Shown in pieces: positions 8,791 to 15,636 of a DNA stretch of 64,000 nt. The notes under the pieces were generated by a model that did not search any database, was not told the DNA's origin, and was given only the letters and a program-made list of their open reading frames with translations. Both the position numbers and the translations under genes were made by a program. The DNA is from M3007 sp040397785 (lineage in GTDB: Bacteria; Bacteroidota; Bacteroidia; Chitinophagales; Saprospiraceae). The stretch is taken from positions 1-64,000 of the forward strand of contig JBBAVI010000015.1 in the NCBI GenBank assembly GCA_040397785.1, written 5' to 3'. Each line of letters starts with the position of its first letter. Position 1 is the stretch's first letter.

Positions 8791-10881
8791 ATGAATCAAT
8801 TACATATTAAGCCCCGCAAAATACTTTTACAATTACTGCATCATGCACCCTTGTTGTTGTTCGGGCTCGTGTTGTCGCTTTTCTTGTGTCAATGCGTACC
8901 GCCTTCTGCGGAGGACAAAAATCCGAAACAGGGCAGTGTGAACATTGATTTGCGCAACAAGCAAATTCAGCAATTATACAACCTGCGCGATACCCGGAAA
9001 GTGGATAGCCTGCTGCATTATTTGGACAATCCGAACGCGACGCTGCGGTATATTGCCACGCTGGCTTTTGCCTCCATTAAAGACACCAACGCAGTGCCCG
9101 CCGTTATTGGGCGCTTGCAAGATCCGGTAGAAGATGTACGCATTGCAGCGGCCTTTGTTTTAGGACAAATTGGCGCTTTAAAATCAGAAAAAGCACTCAT
9201 TGCAGCATTTATTTCTAACGATTCTTTGTCCCAACACCAACGTTTCAACGCAACCGTATTGGAAGCCATTGGATGTTGTGGCGGTGCGGCAAGTTTGAAG
9301 CAAATTGCCTCCGTCAGTACCTATTTACCCACCGATACCTTGCTTTTGGAGGGCCAATGTCGTGCCATTTATCGTTTTGGCGTACGCAACCTGACCGATC
9401 CGGTTGCCACCGCTCAGATGGTCACTTATGTAGCCAATGAGCGTATTCCGGCCCCCGCCCGTTTGATGGCTGCCCAATATTTGGCACGCACGAAAGACCT
9501 TTCACCCGATAGTTTGCAGTCCGTATTGTTGGCAGCGGCTTTGGTGCGTTCGGTACAAAATCCGGACATTCGAATGGCCTTGGCTAAAGCGCTTGGAAAG
9601 TCTAAAACCACTCCTGCGTTTGCCATTTTATCCAAAGTAATCCACACAGAACAAGATTGGCGGGTAAAATGCAATATTGTTCAGTCGATGGCAGGCTTTC
9701 AGTTCGACACTGTTCGTTCGATGGTGCTGCCCTTGGTGCTCGATACCAATGCGCATGTAAGTCGCACGGCTGCCGAATTTTTCGTGTCAAACGGCCACGT
9801 AGAAGACAGCGATTATTACTGGCGTTATGCCCGCGAACATGCTGCACAAATCCCTATGTTGGCCCAAATCGCCCTATATCGGGCATCCAACAAATGGTTG
9901 GGCCGTTCCGCGCCCAAATCCAAGGATTTTGTCAATTATCGGCTCAGAGAGCTGTTTTTAGGCTCCAAAAACCCTTACGAACGCGCTGCTTGCCTGAACG
10001 CATTGTCTGAATTTGGCTGGCAATACCGCTGGATACACGAAAAAGGTTTTACCGACAGCCACCCTGCCGTAAAGTCCGCTGCTGCAGAAGCCCTGCTTAC
10101 GATCCTGCAACGTTCCGATTTTTATGCGTTTTTCGGCGAATCAGCGCGTACCGCCCGCCGCGAAATGTACTATTATATGCGTGAAATGATCGCCTCAGGC
10201 GACCCCGGCATGATCGCTGCCGGAACCGATGGATTACGCGTACCCGCACTCAATTACCGCACCTTACGCGATTCCGTGCGCATTGAAGACTTTAGAACGG
10301 CCTTGGGTAAACTAAAAATGCCCCGCGATGTGGAAGCTTATATGGCCCTAGATAAGGCGATTGCCTATTTTGAGGAACGTCCAGAGCCCTCCAAACCGGT
10401 CATTCCTTTCAACCATCCGATTGATTGGCAGCGCTTGAACCTGGTGAGTCAAAAAACAGAAGCCACCATTGAAACGAACAAAGGCAACATTGTGGTGGAG
10501 TTTTATCCACAATGGGCGCCTGGTTCGGTTGCGAACTTCCTGGATTTGGCGGGACGGGGCGAATACAATGGTAAAAGTTTCCACCGCGTGGTGCCCAATT
10601 TTGTTATTCAAGGCGGCTGCCCGCGCGGCGACGGCTATGGCGCCCTCGATTATACCATCCGCACCGAAATCGGCATGGCGTGGTACAATGCTGATGGCTA
10701 CCTTGGCATGGCTTCCGCCGGATTTGATACGGAAGGTACCCAGTTTTTCATCACGCATTCCCCTGCACCGCATTTAGATGGAAACTACACCATTTTTGGC
10801 AAAGTGAAACAAGGCATCGATGTGGTGCATCGGATACAACCAGGCGATTTGATAAATCGGGTGGAGATTAAGTACCAGTAA
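8791..10881 (+). CDS. HEAT-repeat lipoprotein with C-terminal cyclophilin-type peptidyl-prolyl isomerase
   Basis: A 696-residue lipoprotein. The ATG at 8791 is preferred to a TTG overlapping the ald stop. The signal peptide ends in lipobox LFLCQC. Residues ~45-480 are helical HEAT/PBS-lyase-type repeats (for example ATLRYIATLAFASIKD, VRIAAAFVLGQIG). From about 555 to the end is a cyclophilin domain: FHRVVPNFVIQGG with the catalytic Arg and Gln, GTQFFITHSP, and HLDGNYTIFGKV (His replaces the Trp of eukaryotic cyclophilins, as is usual in bacteria). The likely role is folding of periplasmic or outer-membrane proteins, with the HEAT solenoid as client or partner platform. It is the last gene of the tsaE-ald unit and ends at a repeat-rich spacer. 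Confidence 0.92.
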   Translation: MNQLHIKPRKILLQLLHHAPLLLFGLVLSLFLCQCVPPSAEDKNPKQGSVNIDLRNKQIQQLYNLRDTRKVDSLLHYLDNPNATLRYIATLAFASIKDTNAVPAVIGRLQDPVEDVRIAAAFVLGQIGALKSEKALIAAFISNDSLSQHQRFNATVLEAIGCCGGAASLKQIASVSTYLPTDTLLLEGQCRAIYRFGVRNLTDPVATAQMVTYVANERIPAPARLMAAQYLARTKDLSPDSLQSVLLAAALVRSVQNPDIRMALAKALGKSKTTPAFAILSKVIHTEQDWRVKCNIVQSMAGFQFDTVRSMVLPLVLDTNAHVSRTAAEFFVSNGHVEDSDYYWRYAREHAAQIPMLAQIALYRASNKWLGRSAPKSKDFVNYRLRELFLGSKNPYERAACLNALSEFGWQYRWIHEKGFTDSHPAVKSAAAEALLTILQRSDFYAFFGESARTARREMYYYMREMIASGDPGMIAAGTDGLRVPALNYRTLRDSVRIEDFRTALGKLKMPRDVEAYMALDKAIAYFEERPEPSKPVIPFNHPIDWQRLNLVSQKTEATIETNKGNIVVEFYPQWAPGSVANFLDLAGRGEYNGKSFHRVVPNFVIQGGCPRGDGYGALDYTIRTEIGMAWYNADGYLGMASAGFDTEGTQFFITHSPAPHLDGNYTIFGKVKQGIDVVHRIQPGDLINRVEIKYQ

Positions 10882-10883
10882 CG

Positions 10884-10945
10884 GGATTTCCGATATCCGA
10901 TTTATTCGATTTTTGATTTCCGATTGGATTTTTGATTTCCGATTC
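10884..10945 (+). repeat. Low-complexity intergenic repeat, left copy
   Basis: Three imperfect copies of GATTTCCGAT separated by ATCCGATTTATTC and TGGATTTTT. The same words recur on the opposite strand at 12789-12868, so the two arrays form an inverted pair around a 1.8-kb segment. Confidence 0.75.
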
Positions 10946-10995
10946 TGGATGATTGAAAAAATCCCTATATTTGTATATTCAATACACTTGTTGCC

Positions 10996-11193
10996 ATGAA
11001 CGAACAATTATTAAGTAGAATAACCATAAATCCGGAAATATGCCACGGCAAGCCGATTATAAGAGGCTTGCGTTATCCTGTTGAAAATGTGCTGGAACTT
11101 TTAGCATCTGGCATGTCTCATGCGGAGATCCTTGAGAATTATGAAGATTTGGAGGAAGAGGACTTGCTTGCTTGTTTGGTTTTTTGCAAGTAA
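10996..11193 (+). CDS. DUF433 family protein, orphan antitoxin-like
   Basis: A 65-residue protein with the DUF433 signature: RITINPEICHGKPIIRGLRYPVENVLE and LLASGMSHAEILENYEDLEEEDL. DUF433 proteins are winged-helix-like and are usually encoded directly before a PIN-like DUF5615 toxin. Here the protein ends early (CLVFCK) compared with the usual 70-80 residues, and no toxin frame follows: 11194-11256 has none and the next gene is on the other strand. It is therefore an orphan, possibly slightly truncated. A TATATTTG box at 10966-10973 could be its -7 element; no good -33 element is seen at the right distance. Confidence 0.82.
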   Translation: MNEQLLSRITINPEICHGKPIIRGLRYPVENVLELLASGMSHAEILENYEDLEEEDLLACLVFCK

Positions 11194-11256
11194 TTGATTA
11201 ATAAGCAATTATATCGATTCCCGACTGTTTGTCGCGGCATTTTATCCAACCAAAAT

Positions 11257-11640
11257 TTACCGTGCTCTATTTGAACTTGGTGGTAAATAAGCCTTACCCG
11301 TCAAAAACACCCCAATAAGGATCAGGAATAATTCAACAATGAATGCAACATGGTCATTCTGAAACTGCGCCTTATACATTTGAGGAAAAAACATGCGTAA
11401 TAACCCCAACACCATACAAAACCAACCTACGACCGTGATTAACGTTTGCCATTTCCAAACCCAAATATTATGCTGTCGAACAATTGCCAGTCCAGCAATA
11501 AAAAACAGCACCCCGGATAAATACACCAGCGGCACCACTTGTGTGTCATAAAGCGTTGGATTCCAAAATTTTAGTTCTGATACGACCATTACAATCAGGG
11601 TGGGACCTATAATGGCTGCAATTGACTTTGATTTATCCAT
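11257..11640 (-). CDS. Small four-helix membrane protein, unknown
   Basis: A 127-residue integral membrane protein starting at the ATG at 11640 (MDKSKSIAAIIG); an earlier in-frame ATG adds nine polar residues and is less likely. Four hydrophobic segments are visible: SIAAIIGPTLIVMVVS, VVPLVYLSGVLFFIAGLAI, LITVVGWFCMVLGLLRMFF and FIVELFLILIGVFLTG. No catalytic or binding motif is apparent. It lies in the repeat-bounded patch with the DUF433 and DUF1016 genes and may be cargo. No function can be assigned. Confidence 0.65.
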   Translation of the reverse strand: MDKSKSIAAIIGPTLIVMVVSELKFWNPTLYDTQVVPLVYLSGVLFFIAGLAIVRQHNIWVWKWQTLITVVGWFCMVLGLLRMFFPQMYKAQFQNDHVAFIVELFLILIGVFLTGKAYLPPSSNRAR

Positions 11641-11692
11641 TTTTGAATTTTTGGGATTGCAATGCACTTCAGTTCAATCCGATCTTCTATAC

Positions 11693-12700
11693 TTAATCGG
11701 TAAAAATTTTGGATAATTGTTCGGCACTTGGCAGATTTTCGGCAAATTCTTTGGGTAGTTGCGCATAGCTGTAAGTGACGATGCCCATCGGTTTGTTTGC
11801 AATTTCTAAAGCATATTCAACGGTGAGGCGGCTTTTGGATTTGCAAAGCAGTATGCCAATGCTTGGGTTATCTTCGGGGTATTTTACGGTTTTGTCCAAA
11901 AGGTGCAAATACCAGTTGAACTGTTGGCTGTATTCGGGCTTAAACTCGTTTACTTTTAACTCAATGGCTATCATCGATTTAAGTTTTCGATGATAAAATA
12001 ATATATCAATAAAATATTCTTTATCGTCCAATTCCAAGCGGAATTGTTGCCCCATAAAAGCAAAATCAGATCCAAACTGCCCAAGCATTTTGGTGATATT
12101 GGTTACAAGTGCGTTTTCGAGTTGTTTTTCGTGGTGATGGTCTGGTAAGTTTAAAAAAGACAAATCATATTCGTCTTTAAACTGTAAAGTATAAGCAACC
12201 ATTTCTTGCTTACTTAGTGCTTTTTCAAAGTTGTTTTGAAAGTTTTTATGGTTAGAATAGGTATCAATTTTGATTTTTTCTTCTAAAATACTTCTGCTCC
12301 ATGTTTCGTTTTTGGCTTTTTGCAGGTAAAATTCGCGTTCAGTATTGTCTTTTATCTTGCTGAAAATCATTAAAGTATGCCCCTAGTGTAATTTGGCCAC
12401 AACCTGTGGCCAAATTGCGTTTGCCTGCATTTCTTCGTAAACATATTTCATTCTTCGTAAATTTCTTTCCGAAAAACCTTTAACGCCTATGAACTCGGCT
12501 TGTAAATCAACAGATAATTGCATTATTACGGAAGTACCCCAACCAGTCTTGGTTTTTTCTGAAATTGTTTTACCAATATCCAAATAGGCTAAAATCATTT
12601 CAGAATTTACCGCACTATAACTGTTGTATTGTGCCTGTAAAATTCTTTCTTTTAAAGAAATGAGTGTTTGCAGGTAATCTGAATTTTCTAATTGACTCAT
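11693..12700 (-). pseudogene. DUF1016 (YhcG-type) PDDEXK nuclease gene interrupted by an in-frame amber codon
   Basis: Read as one frame, the gene gives the YhcG layout: an N-terminal DUF1016 helical domain (about residues 1-105: ISLKERILQAQYNSYSAV, GWGTSVIMQLS, GFSERNLRRMKYVYEE) and a C-terminal PDDEXK nuclease-like domain (EFYLQKAKNETWSRSILE, FIDILFYHRKLKSMIAIELK, with D, E and K of the active site intact). Between LH and GHTLMIFSKIKD a TAG (12383-12385) occupies the place of the Trp found in this family (LHWGH), so a single TGG-to-TAG change explains the break; there is no frameshift. Everything after the stop is well preserved, so the mutation is probably recent. A sequencing error, or expression as two proteins from the ATG at 12370, are alternatives. 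The start overlaps the stop of an upstream remnant (TAATG). Confidence 0.85.
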
Positions 12701-12795
12701 TATGACGCTAATGCTTCGTTCAGTTCGTTAATAATAACGTTTATTTCAACACCAAAAGTTGGTATTCTTGGTCTCGTACATCGAAAATCCCCCAT
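12700..12795 (-). pseudogene. 3' remnant of a lost gene upstream of DUF1016
   Basis: A frame ending PRIPTFGVEINVIINELNEALAS stops with TAA overlapping the DUF1016 ATG by one base, the arrangement of translationally coupled genes. Upstream the frame runs directly into the low-complexity repeat at 12789, so the 5' part of the gene seems to have been removed there. The family cannot be told from about 30 residues; DUF1016 genes often accompany restriction-modification genes. Confidence 0.4.
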
Positions 12796-12868
12796 CCAAT
12801 CGGAAATCGGATATCATGTAATCGGATATCGGAAATCAAGAATCATGTAATCGGATATCGAAAATCAA
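12789..12868 (-). repeat. Low-complexity intergenic repeat, right copy
   Basis: On the minus strand, GATTTTCGATATCCGATTAC, GATTTCCGATATCCGATTAC and GATATCCGATTTCCGATTGG follow one another. It is the inverted counterpart of 10884-10945 and ends three bases from the stop of the sigma-54 regulator gene. Confidence 0.75.
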
Positions 12869-12871
12869 AAA

Positions 12872-14041
12872 CTACTTTTTCGGATAAACATACAAATGCA
12901 CCTCCTCCGGTGTAACCACATGGTCGCAAAGGATAAACAAGCGTTCCACCACATTGGCTAGTTCGCGGATATTACCCGTCCAGTTGTAATCCTGCAGGGC
13001 CTGAATGGCTTCGGGTAAAAACTGTTTAATAGGATGGCCATAATCGTCGGCAATACGGCGGTTGAAATGTTCGATGAGCAGCGGAATATCTTCGCGGCGT
13101 TCGTTGAGGGAGGGCACTTTTACCACGATCACGGCAAGGCGATGGTACAAATCTTCCCGGAAGCGGCCGCCGTCAATTTCGGCCCGCAGATCTTTGTTGG
13201 TCGCTGCCAACACCCGCACATCCACCTTGATTTCTTTGCTATCACCCACGCGGGTCACTTTGCTCTCTTGCAAGGCGCGCAGCACTTTTGCCTGGGCATC
13301 GAGGCTCATATCGCCAATTTCGTCCAGAAACAAAGTTCCGCCGCTGGCTTGTTCAAATTTGCCGGGCTTATCGGCAATAGCACCAGTAAAGGAACCTTTT
13401 TTATGTCCAAACAATTCACTTTCAATCAGTTCGGAAGGAATTGCGGCACAGTTTACTTCTACAATCGGTCCGTCTACCCGGTTGCTTTTTTCGTGTATCC
13501 AGCGGGCTACGAGTTCTTTACCTGTACCATTTTGTCCGGTAATCAGCACGCGGCTTTCGGTGGGTGCCACACGTTCGAGCAGGCGTTTAATTTCAAGAAT
13601 CGGCGCACTTTCTCCAATCATATTCACGCCTTTGCTGCTTTTCACTTGTTTGCGCAGCACTTGGGTGGTATTCACCAATTCCGCGCGCTCGAGGGCATTG
13701 CGCACCGTAATCAGCATCCGGTTAAGGTCTGGTGGCTTTGAAATAAAGTCAAAAGCGCCTTTTTTCACTGCTTCAACCGCTGTATCAATGGTACCGTGGC
13801 CGCTCACCATGATCACGGGTGTTTCGGGCGAAAGGATTTGCAGGCGCTCCAGGGCTTCAATGCCGTCCATTTTGGGCATTTTAATGTCCATAATGACCAC
13901 ATCGAACTTATCTTTTTGCACTTTGGCGACACATTCGAGTCCGTCGGAGGCTTCTTCTACTTCATATTGTTCAAATTCGAGGATATCGCGCAACGTACGT
14001 CGGATCGGCGTTTCATCATCGACAATTAATATCTTGGCCAT
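12872..14041 (-). CDS. Sigma-54-dependent response regulator (NtrC/AtoC type) without a DNA-binding domain
   Basis: A 389-residue regulator. Residues 1-120 are a receiver (phospho-Asp52 in IMDIKMPKMDG, Lys of FISKPPDL). Residues ~140-370 are the AAA+ sigma-54 activation domain: Walker A ITGQNGTGKE, the sigma-54 contact loop as GSFTGA in ELFGHKKGSFTGA, Walker B GTLFLDEIGDM, and an arginine-finger region. The protein ends NVVERLFILCDHVVTPEEVHLYVYPKK, so the C-terminal Fis-type helix-turn-helix is missing. This short form also occurs in Bacteroidota; such proteins may act from solution or through partners. The stop lies three bases from the repeat at 12868, so truncation by the repeat is possible. 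No cognate kinase is adjacent. Confidence 0.92.
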   Translation of the reverse strand: MAKILIVDDETPIRRTLRDILEFEQYEVEEASDGLECVAKVQKDKFDVVIMDIKMPKMDGIEALERLQILSPETPVIMVSGHGTIDTAVEAVKKGAFDFISKPPDLNRMLITVRNALERAELVNTTQVLRKQVKSSKGVNMIGESAPILEIKRLLERVAPTESRVLITGQNGTGKELVARWIHEKSNRVDGPIVEVNCAAIPSELIESELFGHKKGSFTGAIADKPGKFEQASGGTLFLDEIGDMSLDAQAKVLRALQESKVTRVGDSKEIKVDVRVLAATNKDLRAEIDGGRFREDLYHRLAVIVVKVPSLNERREDIPLLIEHFNRRIADDYGHPIKQFLPEAIQALQDYNWTGNIRELANVVERLFILCDHVVTPEEVHLYVYPKK

Positions 14042-14312
14042 GGTATGCAGTGATTAAAGTGATTTTGATGATTTAAAAAGTTGATTTTTCGTATGCTTGA
14101 AAGCGAAGGATGGGCAAACGAAACAGCACGGCGGCTCAGGGGCACAAAGAAAATCGCTTCTTTTGATATTTCAAGATTAATTAGATATGATTTTAGGCGG
14201 ATGTGTGACGAATTTGGAATTTCTGCGTTTTACCTTTGTTTGGCCACCTTCAAAGGTAGCAAAAATCCGGTACCTTTATCTTAAATCAAACGCACACACA
14301 AAACTCAAAATC

Positions 14313-15002
14313 ATGAAAATCAATTTACTACTATCATTTTCTCTGGTAATGTTGCTCACAACAGCACTTTCTGCCCAATACAACGTGGTACAAGAAACGG
14401 AGCGCAACATGTCTTTTGGCAGCCGCCCTTGCTTTCGCCTCGATTTTGCCAAAGCCGATGCCAATTTGGTGGAGAACAATTGGAAAGATTATGTCAAAAC
14501 CAATTTTAAAGGCAAACTAAAGTCGGATAAAAAAACAGACGAGTTGTTTGCCACTAACCTCAAATCGAGCATGTTAGGCGATGACCCGTTTGGCGTTTAT
14601 TCTACCATCGAAAAAACAGCAAATGGCGCTGTACTCACGGTTTGGTTCGATATGGGCACGTATTTCCTGAGTCGGAGAGAAAGTTCGGGCAAAACCGATG
14701 AGGTGAGCCGTTCGCTGAAAACCTTTTACTACGATGTGCGCCGCGCGCAAATCGGGAAAGAAATCAAAGACCAGGAAGGAAAGTTAAAAGACCTGGAAAC
14801 CAAACAAAAGAAAATGGCCCGCGAAAATGAACAACTGCGCAAAGACATTGAATTGTACAAGATCAAAATCAAAAAAGCAGAGGACGATATTGTGAAAAAC
14901 GAAAAAGACCAGGAAACCAATATCCTCGACACGGAGGCCCAGCGCCGCTCGATTGACGAAAGCAAGCGCCGTTTGGAAAACGTGGAGAATGAACGGAATT
15001 AG
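14313..15002 (+). CDS. Secreted protein with C-terminal coiled coil, unknown
   Basis: A 229-residue exported protein; the start at 14313 gives a signal peptide (MKINLLLSFSLVMLLTTALSAQ, cleaved after SAQ). Residues ~25-140 are globular with FGSRPCFRLDFAKAD and VWFDMGTYFLSRRES; residues ~145-229 form a continuous charged coiled coil (KEIKDQEGKLKDLETKQKK and following heptads) ending in EDDIVKNEKDQE. It is probably a periplasmic scaffold or envelope protein. No named family is recognised. A TACCTTTG element at 14231-14238 may be its -7 box, without a well-placed -33. It is followed by the long palindrome at 15015. Confidence 0.8.
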   Translation: MKINLLLSFSLVMLLTTALSAQYNVVQETERNMSFGSRPCFRLDFAKADANLVENNWKDYVKTNFKGKLKSDKKTDELFATNLKSSMLGDDPFGVYSTIEKTANGAVLTVWFDMGTYFLSRRESSGKTDEVSRSLKTFYYDVRRAQIGKEIKDQEGKLKDLETKQKKMARENEQLRKDIELYKIKIKKAEDDIVKNEKDQETNILDTEAQRRSIDESKRRLENVENERN

Positions 15003-15014
15003 ACGTTGATCAAT

Positions 15015-15093
15015 GGGGCTGAATTTTAAATGCCCCCCACGTTGGAAGCGTTCTGAGCGCTTCCAACGTGGGGGGCATTTAAAATTCAGCCCC
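15015..15093. repeat. Perfect 36-bp inverted repeat, 7-base loop
   Basis: The arms 15015-15050 and 15058-15093 are exactly complementary (GGGGCTGAATTTTAAATG at the outer end, CACGTTGGAAGCG at the inner end); the loop is TTCTGAG. It lies 12 bases after the stop of the coiled-coil gene. There is no T-tract, so it is either an unusually stable processing/termination hairpin or a mobile palindromic element. Confidence 0.95.
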
Positions 15094-15131
15094 CTATAAA
15101 AATGTTGAAAATACCAGGAAAATTAAAAATC

Positions 15132-15192
15132 AATAATATACCCTTTTTAGGGTATATTATTTGCTAAATTGAAATAAAAGTTAGCAAATAAT
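15132..15192. repeat. Two overlapping 12-bp inverted repeats in AT-rich DNA
   Basis: Repeat 1 is AATAATATACCC (15132-15143) with GGGTATATTATT (15150-15161), loop TTTTTA. Repeat 2 is ATTATTTGCTAA (15156-15167) with TTAGCAAATAAT (15181-15192). The inner arms share ATTATT, so the two hairpins exclude each other. The surrounding 15100-15310 is strongly AT-rich and holds no gene. Confidence 0.85.
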
Positions 15193-15469
15193 CCGAATTT
15201 ACCTACTTTTTAGCGCAAAAGCCGTTTGTTTTATATACAAGTAAACACACAATGTTTTTTTATGTTTTAACACAAAATATGGTATATTTGCAAGCAGTAT
15301 GTACACGACATTTATTTTTGAACAGTGGAAAAGTTTTGTCACCGCATTCGTCCATGCACCAATATTAAGCCAATGTTAAATTCATACTGCAAAACCGCCA
15401 GGGGCTAATGTGTTACATTTCAATCCCTTAAAACATTTGATTTTCCCCCAACCGAAGCTCGATTTTTCC

Positions 15470-15547
15470 TGTGGATAACTACATGCCGATGTGTATAACT
15501 ACGCAACTTTTCACACTTCTCCACACCAAACACCCCGGTTATCCACA
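15470..15547. other. DnaA-box cluster, candidate origin or DnaA-controlled promoter
   Basis: TTATCCACA occurs at 15539-15547 (plus) and 15470-15478 (minus), TTATACACA at 15490-15498 (minus), and a one-mismatch TTCTCCACA at 15517-15525. All match or nearly match the consensus TTATNCACA. They lie between an AT-rich segment with inverted repeats (15110-15310) and the dnaB start. There is no gene in 15003-15636. Confidence 0.65.
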
Positions 15548-15636
15548 GAAATTGACTACACGGAATGTTTGGAAAAGTAATCCTATAAAATAACAACGTA
15601 GTTTTGTAAGCAGTAACCGATCGCAAGTCCCCACGT

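Noticed and set aside
7133..10881. Dedicated alanine-metabolism operon with murF-alr
   Set aside because: murF-alr is divergent and tsaE intervenes; the link is only proximity.
12383..12385. Pyrrolysine or programmed readthrough at the TAG
   Set aside because: No pylTS genes or readthrough signals are visible; a TGG to TAG change explains it more simply.
13062..14057. 331-codon frame on the plus strand
   Set aside because: It lies fully antisense to the sigma-54 regulator, which has complete domains; the frame is a codon-bias shadow without any family motif.
14081..14284. 67-codon frame before the coiled-coil gene
   Set aside because: Overlaps the probable promoter region of the 14313 gene and shows no motif.
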